A stretch of DNA of 64,000 bases from Plotosus lineatus (GCA_024760905.1 CM045734.1:44563564-44627563), one strand, 5' to 3'; counted from the first letter of the stretch, positions 48,600-61,387 are shown. Notes: generated by a model from the sequence alone, not told the origin. Numbers and translations: made by a program.

Positions 48600-50188
48600 T
48601 ACATTATAGCAGATTATAAATCTCAACTGTTTGCATCTGTGGTCTTCCACAGTGAAGTCACGTGTCTGCCCTGTAGTTTACATGCAAAAGTAACACAAAG
48701 AAGCAGAGCACATTATTCTCTGGCTCCGGTCTATAATGAGCTTATTGTCTTTGCAGGACCTCTTGTGAGCCATGTTGTGGTAATTGTGGTTTTCCCACTT
48801 GGTGGCTGATTTGGACATTATCATGCAGTCTTTCCAACTCTGGAGTCAGAGAAAACGCTTCATCTTGCTTGTCAATTATGGAATTTGAATGACAGCCAAA
48901 CAGAACCGAAAGCTCAATCCTGTTAATCATCAGTCCTTTTTTTTTGATAAACTACCTCTTTCATTGGTGTCTGGTCTGAGGCCAAATCAACACAGGTGCT
49001 TGGCAAAGTATGAACAGAGAACATTTTAAATTTCAAGGTGTTATGAACGTGGTGATTAATAGGACGAGAGCTCTTTGGATATTTCTGTCTGAGATTCCAG
49101 GGCTTTACAAAATTCCCAGAGGGTGTAAGAGAACGGTAGATAACTGGCACGAGGAGATCGCCACAATGTGAACAGCAGTTAGATGTATTGTTTTCAACTT
49201 TTATTTTAGTGACTCCACAATCACATCCTGAAGCAGCAGTTACATTACCGACTCAAAGTAAGCAGTGAAATTTGTACTCATTTATATTGTCAGACAAAAA
49301 CATCTGGAGTTATTTATGGGTTGTTCAGGATATTTATTATATTTTTAACACTAGATGATTGTCAAATTGTTCAATGGCCAACTTGAGGTTACAAGGGTCC
49401 ACCCTACAATAGTCCCTTCTTTAAAAAGGAAACTTTTTAAAAAACGCCCAAACTTACTGAAAGCTTTCATGCACAGGTATGTCTGTGTTTAGTAAAACAT
49501 GCTGTTTCATGAAAAATTTTTCATGGAGAGATTAAAAAAACAGTGGTAACACAGGACTTAAGCACGGGCAGGAAGGTTCTGAGGAAGACCCGGCTAAAAT
49601 AGACGTGAAATAACTCACTGTGTTAAATGATTGATTTTTTTGTGTGTATGACTGATTTGTAATTATACATCTCTATTGAATTTTCTCATACATAACAGAA
49701 TGGCCAGGATGTGGCTCATTATATTAGATTCTTCCAAAATAATATAATTACAACACCTATTTATTTAAACGACCATTAGGCGTAGCCAAATGAACATGAG
49801 CTTGTGGGACATTTTAAATCACTGTCACTTTTTAAAACAATGCAAATGTGAACAGATTTGGAGTTTAAAAATCACTGCATCTGAATGATTAAATAGCTTA
49901 AAAAGACTGAAATATTTTGATCATACAGCACTTCAAGGCAATCAATCATAAAGTCCAAAGACGTGCACCACAGTCCTCTTTATTACATATGGATGGGGGT
50001 GGATCTCACGTGGGTGGGTCTCAGGTGAGTGAACTGAGCAATTTTTGCCGGACATAGAGATGTTTGTATAGGTACTCTGCTCTGGTAAGTATGTGTTGCG
50101 GCCAACAGAGGTATTGTTTGATGTGTTTAGTACCGACGGTAAAAGATTCCTTTTAACAGTTTCATTAGGCAACCTGTCAAAATAAAAG
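48600..50188. other. No recognisable feature
   Basis: About 1.6 kb of unassigned intronic DNA, no repeat boundary seen. Confidence 0.45.
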
Positions 50189-50191
50189 TAC

Positions 50192-50658
50192 AGGGTTCCC
50201 TCACTTTGTACGGTGAACGAGGACCAAGCCCCCCCCTACCACCGATTTTTGCAAAGTAGGATTGACCCCCCCCCCCCCCGACTGACGTATACGTACATGT
50301 ATATGTGTATATAATATCAATAAATACATATTCAATGCTATAAATGCTTATAATAACAATTAAACATTCAAAAATGATTCACAAAGTGTAAATTAAATAT
50401 AAATACGCACACATACAAATACACGCGCGCGCACACACATTGACGCGCACACACTCAGATGCGCAAAGTAGTTTTGTTGGGGGGTTTGGGTTGTTCTTTT
50501 GTTTGTTTGGGGTCTTTTGCATAATTGGCCTTGTTTTGTGGAATTTTCCTTAACTTTTTCCCTATTGTTCCGTAATCTCCTTATTTTTTTATTTATTGAT
50601 GAATATTTTTGAAGAAGCCGCAGAAAGTTAAGCATGAAGTAACGAGGAATCACTGTAC
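50192..50658 (-). mobile_element. Tigger-like MITE X, copy 7
   Basis: Starts ACAGGGTTCCCTCACTTTG, ends GTAACGAGGAATCACTGTA. Contains C-runs near 50230 and 50268-50278. Confidence 0.82.
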
Positions 50659-51029
50659 TGTTATACAAATATTTTTGAAAAGTTTACTATCATTTACATT
50701 TTACTTGTGTTTGTCAGTTGAATAAAAAAAATTGTACTCTGAAGTTTGAAATTTGATATTGAAAATGAAAATTCAATCGAAAACAAGTTTTTCTTTTGAC
50801 CTGATTCAGCATTTGTAACAGCAGGCCTTCCTACCTGCATTGGGCCAAATGGGAGTTTCTAATGGTTTGTATTTCCAAAGCTTGGAGGAAACAATGATGT
50901 GACCAATTCATGGGTTAAGTAAATTCCATATTTGTGGTGCAGTCAAATCTGAAATCTTTGCCGGTTAATAATTTCAAATGTTCCAGATTGCTGTTTATGG
51001 TTCTTGTTTGTAAAATTATTTTCACATTT

Positions 51030-51193
51030 AAGATGGACATTATCAATCAATCAACCCAAACACCTTTTATTTATATAGCACTTTACAACAGCCAAGCGAT
51101 TCCCAAAGTGCTTTCCAATAAGGAGTAAGACACAAACCACGCAAAAAAAAAAAAAAAAAAAAAAAAAAATCAACCATGAAATGTGTATATATA

Positions 51194-51245
<52 letters not shown>

Positions 51246-52450
51246 CATGACACAGGAGAGTCAGAATCATGTCATAACACTATTGAGTATAAAAAGCCTT
51301 TCTCAATAATTAGGTTTAAAACTTGGATTTAAAAAGTGAAAAGTGATAGGTCAGAGATAGAGTGGATATCAGGAGTAGGTAGCTTTGGATGCAATGACAA
51401 CCAAGGCATGGTCGCCCCATTGTTTATAACTGTATTATATATATTAATTGTACACAGAGATCCCTCACTTTCCGCGGTTAATTGGGACCGAGATCCCCTC
51501 GCGACCACTGAATTCTGCGAAGTAAGATCAACCCCCCAAACCCTCCCCCCCCAACTCGTGTATAACTACATGTACATGTGTATATAATATCAATAAATAC
51601 ATATTGAATGATATAAATGCTTATAATAAAAATTAAACATTAAAAATAATGCATAAGATGTAAATAAAATATAAACACACACACATACAGACATGCATGC
51701 GTACACACACGCAGATGCGCATGTACACACTTAGATGTGCATCTCACAACAATGTAAATAGATGTGAGGTTTTGGGTTTTGGTTTTTTTTTTTTTGCATA
51801 ATTGGCCTTGTTTTTCTGGCATTTTCCTTAACTTTCCCCCTATTCTTCTTCAATTTCCTTATTTTTTTAATTCTATGAATATTAAAAAAAAACAAAACAA
51901 AGGAGTGAGGGATCCCTGTATATGAAATATATTATATATTATAACTATATTAACTGTATTAACTGGCCAGAAGTCACGAGATTTACGAATAGGTAAAATC
52001 TCAGATAAACAAGGTAGGGCAATGCCTTTAATAGCTTTAAAAGCAAACATTAAAAAAAAAAAATTTATCCCAAATTTAACTTTACAGAGTCAGTGAAGGA
52101 CACGGGCAATGTGCTCGTGCCTGGCAGTGTTTGTTAAGAAATTGGTGGCAGCGTTTTACACAAGCTCAAGGCATGCAGGAGAGGACTGATTGACACCAAC
52201 ATAAAGCACATTACTGTAGTCCAGCCTGGAGCGAATAAAAGAGGGAACTATTTTCTCTATGGTAGGAATTGTTTTCTTCCTGTATATGCTGGATATTTTA
52301 TTATAAGTCCAGTGCATCATGATAGTAATATGATGTAAGGCAGTAAGGTCGTAAGTAACAACTACTGCATCGGTAGGATGAGCAGCAGTTTGAAAAAAAA
52401 AAAAGTGCAGAGGTTTGACTTCACAGGTGTCAGAAACACGTTTCAGTTTG
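51030..52450 (+). repeat. Old interspersed repeat with nested MITE and TA tract
   Basis: Begins with the ATTTATATAGCACTTTACA type of text and continues at 51242-51450 and 51950-52450 (CACATTACTGTAGTCCAGCC). This layout is that of a widely spread fish repeat I cannot name. It is interrupted by A-run plus (TA)n at 51144-51241 and by MITE X at 51453-51921. Confidence 0.4.
51453..51921 (-). mobile_element. Tigger-like MITE X, copy 8
   Basis: Starts ACACAGAGATCCCTCACTTTC, ends GTGAGGGATCCCTGTA. Confidence 0.82.
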
Positions 52451-52747
52451 ACATGAAGTACGTAGGTACCCAGGGTAATTACACTTTCTCTTTACGGTAT
52501 AGTACAGATTCTTTGCTTGGAACAAGCTATACCTCGGGATATTTTCAATGAAACCTTACAACAGTGATACGAAAATAACAAAAGGATGACTCAGCTATTG
52601 AGTATCATACAATGTGAGGGTGAGTCATTTAAAAAACAACGCCAAAGAAATTTAAATATCAAAGTAGAGACAGGAATAAAACCTAATTCTCTCCCTTTGG
52701 TTCCGGATCTCGCTCAGAAATCCTTAAATTTTTATCATTGGTTCATT

Positions 52748-53292
52748 TGTTACGGATAGGTAAATTTAGAAGATGGAAATTGCCCCGTGAAACCAGCAAA
52801 GCACGACAGACGATAACATAAACTATATACAATTTAATAATATGAACAAATAATGACTTACGTCTTCGAGCTAAACCACATACAAATTAACAAAGGGTCC
52901 CATAGTCACCAAGCACCCGCAACAGGGTCAATTTAGAGGTGGTGCATGTGATGGCGGGGAAAGGCTTGCAACACCGTGTGTCGAAAGAAACAAATGATGA
53001 ACATCCTCACGTGGGCTGTGTGAACGTGGATGATGGACTTTGACGATGAAGTCCCGAACAACGAAACTGGGTGAACGCGCGTTCCATGGTTCACCTTGAA
53101 TGAGTTGATCCGCCGAGATGAGTTTCCTTAGATGATCTGCCTGAAGAGACAACAGGTCCTTCATATAGATTCCCTAAAATTCGGGAAAGTTCCATTCTGG
53201 AAAATTCCACATCACCTGACTCGCCACCAGGGTGCATGCACAACTACGTCCCCTTATAGAAAATTCCAGACCCAAACAGTTGAGTCATACCA
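52748..53292 (-). repeat. LTR-like repeat (family L), copy 2
   Basis: Starts TGTTACGGATAGG and ends GAGTCATACCA, complementary to copy 1 at 45267-46688. 545 bp, no neighbouring internal sequence recognised, so it may be a solo LTR. No clear flanking duplication. Confidence 0.7.
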
Positions 53293-53335
53293 CTATTTAC
53301 AGCACACTAACTGAATCTAATTATACACAACATTT

Positions 53336-53674
53336 CTTCTTTCTTCTTTTCGGCTTTTCCCTTTTCTCAGGGGTCGCCACAGCGAATCATCTGATCCGCA
53401 CATTTGATTTGGCATAGGATTTTACATCGGATGGCCTTTCTGTCACAACCCTTTTCGCAAGGGACAGAAACATGTTGACGGCTTTGCAGCTACTCTTTAC
53501 GAAAGTCAGCAATGGTTCTTTTACATTCCTCTCACCATAGACAGTGAGAGACACGACCCACCTTTGATAACCCAGTTAGCTGCACTGGGGGGACAATGAC
53601 AACCACGTGGGGACTCGAACCCCCAACCTTAGGATCAGTGATCCTGCGCCCTACCACTAGACCACCACTGCCGC
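53336..53674 (-). mobile_element. Full-length SINE-A, 13-bp TSD
   Basis: ATACACAACATTT at 53323-53335 and 53675-53687. Tail TTCTTCTTTTCGGC at the left, complete head at the right (CTAGACCACCACTGCC). Confidence 0.93.
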
Positions 53675-53953
53675 ATACACAACATTTATACAGCCATAAT
53701 TTTTAAATTTACATTTATACAAATATTTACATGCGCACAACACATTTAAAAGCCAAGATTAAATAATTACTGGTGTTTTTGCAGGATATCAAACAGGAAC
53801 AACTTTTTCAGGTCAATCATTGGTTATTATACTGTAATAATAATATAATAAGGCAGCAGCAACAACACAGGAAAGTCAATAAACCCGACGCCATATGAGT
53901 TACAACTGTGATTAGCTAAAAAGGACATGACACGCTCTGTCAGGGAGTGTGTG

Positions 53954-53956
<3 letters not shown>

Positions 53957-53995
<39 letters not shown>
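53957..53995. repeat. (TC)n microsatellite
   Basis: TC repeat about 350 bp before the second exon. The rest of 53690-54351 shows nothing more. Confidence 0.95.
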
Positions 53996-53996
<1 letters not shown>

Positions 53997-54351
53997 CAGT
54001 CTGTTTCTGAGCTGAGCGCTTTCTATAATTCATGTGCTGAGGGAAATACAAGGATGAACATCTCTATTTTCAGATGGTTACAGACGTTCATGAGCCATAT
54101 GCTGCCACTTGCTCCCCATTGCCCTCAGCATCTCCCAGTGCTCCAGGCTTAACACTATGTTTAATTATTATCGTGCAAAATATGTCAAAATATCAAAGTA
54201 GTTATTCATTCTGTTTTTGCCAATTTGCCCTGAAGGCACGCATTCAACCCAGAAGCAGTCTCAATTTTTGAAATGTGTTTATGTAATCTCTGATGCTTGT
54301 TATTAAATTTTAATGAGTGTTATTTTTTATGTATATGTTTGCTTTCCAAAG

Positions 54352-54448
54352 TCCTCGGTGAAAGGGGACAATATTACTGTATTCGGCTGTCTGCACCATG
54401 GAATGCCGCTGGCTCTTCGAGACAACTCCTCTGTCAAGTGCGAGTCTG
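54352..54448 (+). CDS. tmem8b: TMEM8B exon (extracellular domain)
   Basis: 97-nt exon between an AG at 54350-54351 and a GTAAGA donor at 54449. It enters in phase 0, directly continuing the exon that ends 37.7 kb upstream, and leaves in phase 1. It encodes SSVKGDNITVFGCLHHGMP and on to a Cys-Glu-Ser end; the NITVFGCL core and the following cysteine are conserved in TMEM8 proteins. The frame shift-free join across such a long intron is the main support for placing it here. Confidence 0.88.
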
Positions 54449-54874
54449 GTAAGAGATGCATCCTATGTGGTTAGCTCCAATCATGCAAATAAATAATAAA
54501 CGAGGAAATAAATAACAAGACTGAGATGACTCAATACTGAAACCAGGAATTATATGTCTTTTGCTTTTGGTTGCTGATTTCTATATTCAGCTGACAGACA
54601 CTGGGAAAATGTAAACACCGCCGTCGTATTTACTACAAAGGGTGTTCAGCTAAATTACGCGATAGCACATAAGATAAGCTGAATGGTGAAAAAAAGTCAC
54701 CTTTTATAGCTTAATTATTACAAGACTGGATTCAACAAAATCTTCACAAATGCTTCAAGACTGACTTCTCACCTCAATTGACTTCATTCTCGTATAGGAA
54801 AACCAGTAACACCAATTACTAGCCAGGTTTGCCATTGTTTGCAATACTAATTGATATAAATGCTGCCACATGCA

Positions 54875-55535
54875 AGATACAGGCAGGCTGGAGCCAAAGC
54901 CCATCTTAGCTGACTCCGGGTGAAGGTGAGGTACACAGTGAAGAGCTCACAAAAACGTCACGGTGCTAACACACAAATCCACTCACTCACACCTAGGGGC
55001 AAATTGGAACAGTCGATTAGCCTAATGAGCTTGAAACTCTGGGAGAATACTGACCTATTCAGAGGAAAGCCATGAAAGTGAAGGTAGAATAAGAAAACTC
55101 CATTCAAAATGCCCTTGTTGCGACGAGAACTTGAAGCCAGGATGCAGATGTGCTCACCACTACACCATCGTGCTGCTCTGACATGCATCATTTCCAAGTT
55201 TAGTCCCCCCCCCCCCACATTTGCTCTTTCAGATTGTGGGGCTGGTGGTGTAGTGGTTAGGGTGCTGGGTTCATGATCAGGAGGTTGTGTGTTCGAATCC
55301 CAGTTAAGACCCCCACTGTGTGAAGGCACCTGGGCAGGGTCTTAACCACAAGTGTGCCTCTGTTCACCCAGCAGTATAAATGGGTACCAGTAAAAATATA
55401 CTGGGAAGGTAACCTGTGATGGACTAGCGTTCCATCCAGGAGGAGTTGAACTCCTGGTTGTTTCACGCTACAGAAACCAGGGATAAGCACCGGACTGATG
55501 AGCCACGAGGCTCGGGTGTAAAAACCCAACAGACC
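54875..55535. mobile_element. SINE-C (minus) followed by SINE-D copy 2 (plus)
   Basis: SINE-C at 54875-55190 (GCAGGCTGGAGCCAAAGCC...), C-run at 55205-55217, then SINE-D at 55236-55535 with tRNA-like head (GTGGTGTAGTGGTTAGG, GTGTTCGAATCCCAG). SINE-D matches 9604-9935 over its length. Confidence 0.75.
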
Positions 55536-55862
55536 TCTTTCAGATAAGCACAAAATCAAATTAAAAAAAAAAAAATTGAACCATGTAACTTCGCTGGTGC
55601 CAAGGGAGACGTTTATGTGTTTTTCAGTAGGGCCAATTCTGACTAGAACCACAGACTGAACAAATACGAGTTCTGTTCTGAACTTGAAATGGAGAATAAA
55701 CATTGACTCCTTTGGCTGTTTTTCTTTAAACACTGTTTTTGTCTTGCGTTTTTTTGTAATCTTGCCATATGATTTGTTCAGTAACTGGATCAGAAAAGTT
55801 ATTCAAACTAAAATCTCACTGAAAAATCTTGCCTTTCTGTGTCTGATCTCATCTCTTATCAG

Positions 55863-55986
55863 AGTCAGTTTCGGGATTCCTTTTGTCCGTGAACACCACT
55901 ACAAACATTACCAAGCTGCGGATCCCATATCCCCAGACTGGTACCTGGTACCTCAGCCTCCGAGCTTTACGTTCCACAGAACACGG
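55863..55986 (+). CDS. tmem8b: TMEM8B exon (GFLLSV...PQTGTWYLSLR)
   Basis: 124-nt exon, acceptor AG at 55861-55862, donor GTAAGT at 55987. Read in the phase left by the previous exon it gives ESVSGFLLSVNTTTNITKLR, then RIPYPQTGTWYLSLRAL, matching the conserved FLLSV and IPxPxTGTWxL motifs of the family. The longest open frame through this stretch is a different, non-coding one; only the splice phase reveals the real reading. It contains N-glycosylation sequons (NTT, NIT), as expected for an extracellular domain. Confidence 0.9.
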
Positions 55987-56349
55987 GTAAGTTTTTCAGA
56001 TCCCAATCAACTCAACATAGCCAATAAAGATGCATACAAGTCAGGAATCCTTTCTCAGGGACATGAATTGAAATGCAGATAATACTTTCTTGATGTGGCT
56101 GGTATAGAATATTAAGTGGTACTGGTACTCATTCATCTAAAGCCTTTCAGATTGACTGCTATGTTGGCAGCTACTGTGCTGAAACTTTTATGACACTTTC
56201 AAAACGCTAATGCAAATTAGCGAGTGAGACGGCGAGTTCCTCTAAAGTTTAAGACCACAATTTCCTTTTGCTAACAGAAAAAAAAAAACTTTGTACTTTG
56301 GAAACACTGGGGAAAATGCCTCCAATTCAAGTTGTATTGTTACTTCAGA

Positions 56350-56350
<1 letters not shown>

Positions 56351-56422
<72 letters not shown>
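56351..56422. repeat. (AT)n microsatellite
   Basis: 72-bp AT run inside the 633-bp intron before the EGF exon. Confidence 0.97.
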
Positions 56423-56425
<3 letters not shown>

Positions 56426-56619
56426 GGGAAAAAAAAGATATCTTCAAACTTTCGGTCACTTTTCATCTAGTTTTACTGATTTTCTGTTGCTGTCAAGCTA
56501 CTTTCATAATAGATGTTTTATCAAAGTCAAAGGAAGCTTAAACAATCTTGGGAGGGTTTTTTATTCTAGAAAACTGTCCAGTCAATTTGCACTACTGTCC
56601 TTATTTTTGTCCTTTGCAG

Positions 56620-56762
56620 GTTTGAGGCGTGTACTAATATAACAGCAGAAGTGTATCTCCGTTCTTATCTGACCCCATGTATCAATGACTGCGGCACTTA
56701 TGGCCAGTGCAAGCTCCTCCGCACCAATAACTACTTGTACGCTGCATGCGAGTGCAAAGCAG
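56620..56762 (+). CDS. tmem8b: TMEM8B exon (EGF-like module)
   Basis: 143-nt exon after the acceptor TTTGCAG. It encodes FEACTNITAEVYLRSYL, then CINDCGTYGQCKLL and YLYAACECKAG, giving the cysteine spacing of the EGF-like module of NGX6. Enters in phase 2 and leaves in phase 1. The donor reads GTGATC, far weaker than the GTRAGT/GTAATG donors of the other exons, but the frame continues perfectly into the next exon, so I accept it. Confidence 0.9.
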
Positions 56763-57886
56763 GTGATCAATCTTACACTGTAAAACAGCTCTCCTTGTCA
56801 TATTTTATTGCTTCTTAGGCCGAACCTACATATATAAAGATCTTCTTTTCAATTTCTTCCGCAATTTGATCTCTGTCCGTGTTCAGACAGAGAGCCAGAG
56901 TAAAGATTTGGAGCAGAAGAGAGTACAAGCTGAGAATAAATGCTAATGTAGCGCATTGTTGTTCACATGATTACATGTTTAATTTAAATTTTTGCATTCA
57001 AGTGTATCCTTCGGGAGAAATTCAAGTTGTGCATCTGTTGTTTTCCACTGTTCCTTGTTCCTTTATTATCATCATCATCATTATCACAGTCATTAATATT
57101 ATTATTATATTATTATTAATTGTTGCTGCGAGCTCTTAAGTAATATCTTGTCATACATTCTTATTAAAAACAGCTAATGTAGTTTTGAATAACACTCCTT
57201 TAATTTTTTTTTTTTAATGTTACCACTTTATTTAAACACTGTTCTTTGCATTGCAATCTGTTTAAAGGGTAATGGGATGTTAATCGGCAAAATCTTTTCT
57301 AATTTCATGATAATCACCCACTTGACAGTTCAGCGATAATCAGGGATAATTGGCAGGTTAAGTTAAATGATGAATCACTTGTATGTCACTCATCTCACCT
57401 TGTGAATATGGGATCACGAATCAAATAGTAGCTTAATTACAGGACACGGAATAATGCTGGGAAATATGCAAATCAAAGCCTCTCAATTACATCCCAATTA
57501 AGCATCCTCTTGTGTCTCATGTTTTGTTTCTCCCTCCGGATTCTGTCTTGTGACTTCTATTGCCAACTGTAGAAACTCCCTTTCTTTTTTTTTTAAATGG
57601 ATATTCATGGGAAAACAACTGACTTTTTAATGTTTCCTCTTAATTCTTAGGAAGAAGTGCTTTGACTGCTTGCACAGGCACGGCCTTTCTTCTCAAGTGT
57701 CTGAAAGCGCTAACTGATAGTTGCTTGTACCACTCAATCCTTATTTCAGCTGGGAGAGATAAGGGAACTTTTGTTGGATGTATACTGATTAGACAGCTAT
57801 AATTAAAATTAGTGCTTTCACAAAGGACTCTGATTGGCCTATTTTCCACAATATTTATAGCATAGCAAGTTTACAGGATCAATATA
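56763..57886. other. Intron, no recognisable feature
   Basis: Contains simple ATT/ATC-rich DNA near 57065-57120 and short T runs; no repeat family identified. Confidence 0.45.
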
Positions 57887-58748
57887 CAGGGATCCCTCAC
57901 TTTCCGCGGTTAATGTGGACCGAGACGCCCCCGCTACTGCCGATTTCCATGAAGTAGGCTCAGCCCCCCCTGACTGACATATATGTACATGTATATGTAT
58001 ATAATATCAATAAAGACATATTCCCATATAAATGTCTATAATAACATAAATGCTTATAATAACAATTAAACATTCAAAAATAATGCATAAGATGTAAATA
58101 AAATATAAATACACACACATACAGACGCGGCGCACACACTCATGCGCACCTCACATAAAAATGTAAGTAGTTATGTTGGGGGGAGTGTTTGGGTTGGGTG
58201 TTTTTTTTTTTTTGTTTGTTTTTTTTTTTGCATAATTGGCCTTGTATTGTGGCATTGCCCTTAACTTTTTCCCTATTTTTCCTTTTTATTTATTTATTTA
58301 TTTTTGATGAATGTCTGTCTTCCTTTCGGCTTTTTCCCTTTTACTCAGGAGTCGCCACAGCGAATCATTTTGATTCGCATGTTTGATTTGGCAGAGGTTT
58401 TTACATCGGATGCCCTTCCTGTCACAACCCTTTTAGCAAGGGACAGAAACACGCTGACGACTTTGCAGCTACTCTTTACGAAAGTCAGCAATGGTTCTTT
58501 TACATGAACATCTCACCATAGACAGTGAGAGACATGGCCCGCCTTTGATAACCCAGTTAGCCGCACTGGGGGGGACAGTGACAACCTTGTGGAGCGTGGG
58601 ACTCGAACCCCTAACCTTTGGATCAGCGATCCAGCGCTCTAAACCACTAGACCACCACTGCCCCTTTTTTTTGATGAATATTTTTGAAAAACCAGCGATG
58701 CACTGAAGCCGCAGAACCTGAAGCACAAAGTAGCGCGGCATCGCTGTA
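57887..58748 (-). mobile_element. Tigger-like MITE X, copy 9, interrupted by SINE-A
   Basis: Starts ACAGGGATCCCTCACTTTCC, ends AAAGTAGCGCGGCATCGCTG. The SINE at 58313-58667 is inserted in the (TTTTTGATGAAT) part. Confidence 0.82.
58313..58667 (-). mobile_element. Full-length SINE-A, 12-bp TSD
   Basis: TTTTTGATGAAT at 58301-58312 and 58668-58679. Tail (GTCTGTCTTCC...) left, head right. Second case of SINE-A inside MITE X. Confidence 0.92.
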
Positions 58749-58749
58749 T

Positions 58750-59412
58750 GATATAACCACAAATTTGTCTGAAGGAGACAATTAACCAAAACCTGGTAAA
58801 ACCTGGTTAGTGACCAGTCAAGGAAAGTGAGGCATCGCTGTACTTTATATGTTTAATAATGCTCTGAAAATATGGTTTAGACAATTTTAATAAACACACC
58901 TGACTCATATTTCTTCCTGAATTCTTTTGCCCCAGATGTGTCCTGATCGTGCATTAGTCTTCATGATAATGTCTGTTTAAATATGTTTTATAGTAAATCT
59001 GGGACTTTTCAAAAAAATATGATACTGTTCCTGTACACTGGTGGACTCTATTCAATTAATTATATAACTTCTATAAGAACAAGTTTCGGAATTTTTAAGC
59101 AATGAAGATAAATATGTAATAATGTCTGAAACATCACTATTCTGATTACTTTGTGCAGCATCTTGGCATATCATGCTAGTTCAATCAATTTCAGTCCCAT
59201 TCAGACACTATTAAAATGAATAAAAGTTCCTGGAGGTGGAATACTTATCCCAAGTACTTCATATATGTTTATATTATGATGAAATTTTATTATGACTCTG
59301 TAGTCAGGAAAACATCCCAGTGATAGTGCAGTTGATTTTGTTGGGCCGTTTGGAAAGATTTACTCCCCAGAAAACAAGGTTTTTACTGTCATTTACTGTT
59401 TCTGTATCATAG
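58750..59412. other. Intron, no recognisable feature
   Basis: No repeat or gene recognised before the exon at 59413. Confidence 0.45.
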
Positions 59413-59591
59413 GTTGGGATGGCTGGGGCTGTACAGACAACACAGAAGCTTATTCATATGGATTTCAGTTACTGTCTACCCTATTGCTTTGTCTGAGTAA
59501 CCTGATGTTCGTGCCACCGGTGGCCATCGCCATTCGCAGCCATTACTTGCTGGAGGCCTCAGTTTACATCTTCACAATGTTCTTCTCTACT
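59413..59591 (+). CDS. tmem8b: TMEM8B exon (end of EGF, first TM helices)
   Basis: 179-nt exon, acceptor TATCATAG, donor GTGAGT. It completes the EGF-like module (GWDGWGCTD), then encodes a hydrophobic helix (FQLLSTLLLCLSNLMFVPPV) and a second one that includes EASVYIFTMFFST. This is the start of the seven-helix CREST-type domain shared with PGAP6 and myomaker. Ends in phase 0. Confidence 0.93.
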
Positions 59592-60107
59592 GTGAGTATT
59601 TCTTTGAACATCTGCATTACTCTAATATGCAATGTGATATATTCTGTAATTAATTATTTGCAATGGGTTGGTTAGTAATAAGACGTTGTGGAGTACAATA
59701 AAATGAAATAATCTATTATATTTTCATTTCATTTTACATTTACTCCCTCACCTTTGTTTACTCACAATTGAGACAGGATTTGGCTGAGCAATTGAGTTGA
59801 AAGGGTGCTCATCAAACCCAAAATGGTAGAGGTTAAGATACTTGGACTTGGCCCCCCAACCTTCCATATTGTAGCCTACAGCAGTTATAACTGACCCATG
59901 GAGCCACAACTATACTTACTTACACTGTATATACGATGCCAGGGGTGATGAAACTTATCCATATATTATTGTGGGTGAAGGTTTTCATTACAGAGAAATT
60001 TTAAAAATCATGAGTCTAAATAATCTACAAAATAAGTTTACGATGTAAAGCTGCTCTTCGATAATGTCAATTGTTAAAAACATTATAAAAATAAACCTGA
60101 ATTTTAT

Positions 60108-61294
60108 TACCGTATTCGACGTAATAAGCCCCCCCCAGTGGTTTTTTTTCTTTTCTTTTTTCTTATGTCTAATAACCACCCATGTGTACTGGGAGCAAAA
60201 TGGTAGATCAAACTTACCAATTTTATTGGATCAGTCTCTGTAACCGTAAAATGAGGCGTTCACTGCCTGTAAAAGTGAGTTTACACGGTATTTCAAGACC
60301 CCCTGCCTATGGGGAATGTCTATAATGTTCATCAGCAACAACACATTTGATTGTTCCGGCATGCTTTAAAAAACAGGAAAATATTTTGCTGTGTTCTCTT
60401 GGTAAATGTTCAACAACCGATGAACCATTATAAACTGCTACAGCAAAACTATGGGATGCTCTGAATGAATGGAGCGATGAGCCAGATATGGACCTATCAG
60501 AAAGTGATGAGTATTTTTCACCCGATTCTCCTGCTCACAATCTTCATACAGAGGGCAGTGATGTTCTAGTGGATAGGGTGCAGGATCGCTGATCCCAAGG
60601 TTGGGGGTTTGAGTCCCCACAGGGTTGTCACTGTCCTCCCAGTGCAGATAACTGGGTTATCAAAGGCCAGCCATGTCTCTCACTGTCTATGGTGTGAGGC
60701 ATGTAAAAGAACCACTGCTGACTTTCAACAAGAGTGGGCTGCAAAGCTGTCAGCGTGTTTCCGCCCCGAGATGGCCTGGCGAGCTGTCCAGGGTGTAATC
60801 TGCCCTCGTCTGAAGTTGGCTGGGATGGGTGCCAGCCTGCCGCGACCCTAATTAGGATTAAGCGGCTACAGAAAATGAACTGATGAACTATCTTCATACA
60901 TTTAAAGATGTCCCTCGCCATGTGCTAAAGTTGACCTTTGTGTTGATTGGTTCAACGTGCCATGTGCTAAAGTTGACATTCATGTTGATTGGTTTGATTT
61001 TACATCTGGGGGAAAATATTTAAAGGAACAGCACCTGGAGTGAAAATTGAAGGGTCTTTTTTTTTTTTTTTTTTTAATTATGCTGTTTTCTGTTTATTTT
61101 CAGCTTTCATGTAAGTAATTTGGTTGATAACACAAATGCCAGTAAAACTCTTTTATTGTTCTGTTATTATTCATGTTTTCCACTTCGATGGTAATAAGCA
61201 CGTACCATTCCACTCCGCTGGTAACCATTTTAATAAGTGCCCACCCACTCCAATTTGTTAAGCACCCTGGGTGCTTATCAAGTCGAATACGGTA
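60108..61294 (+). mobile_element. Family D TIR element, copy 3 (best copy)
   Basis: Inverted ends TACCGTATTCGACGTAATAA and GATAAGC...-type complement (ending AGTCGAATACGGTA). About 850 bp without the nested SINE-B at 60551-60889. A stretch encodes LNEWSDEPDMDLSESDEYFS, an acidic segment, but no long frame survives. Superfamily not assigned. Confidence 0.8.
60551..60889 (+). mobile_element. Full-length SINE-B, 11-bp TSD
   Basis: ATCTTCATACA at 60540-60550 and 60890-60900. Head (GTTCTAGTGGATAGGG, GGTTTGAGTCC), SINE-A/B body, tail CCCTAATTAGGATTAAGCGG. Confidence 0.93.
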
Positions 61295-61387
61295 TATTGA
61301 ATTCCAAGGAAGCAATAAACCACAGTTCTTTTTAAAACGAGTAAAGGGCAGGTCATTTTACTCCATTATTCTGGTTTCAGATCAGGT

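Noticed and set aside
55684..56082. Long open frame over the third exon (GIPFVREHHYKHYQAAD...)
   Set aside because: It is in the wrong frame. The splice phases from both sides give the reading GFLLSV...PQTGTWYLSL, which is the family motif.
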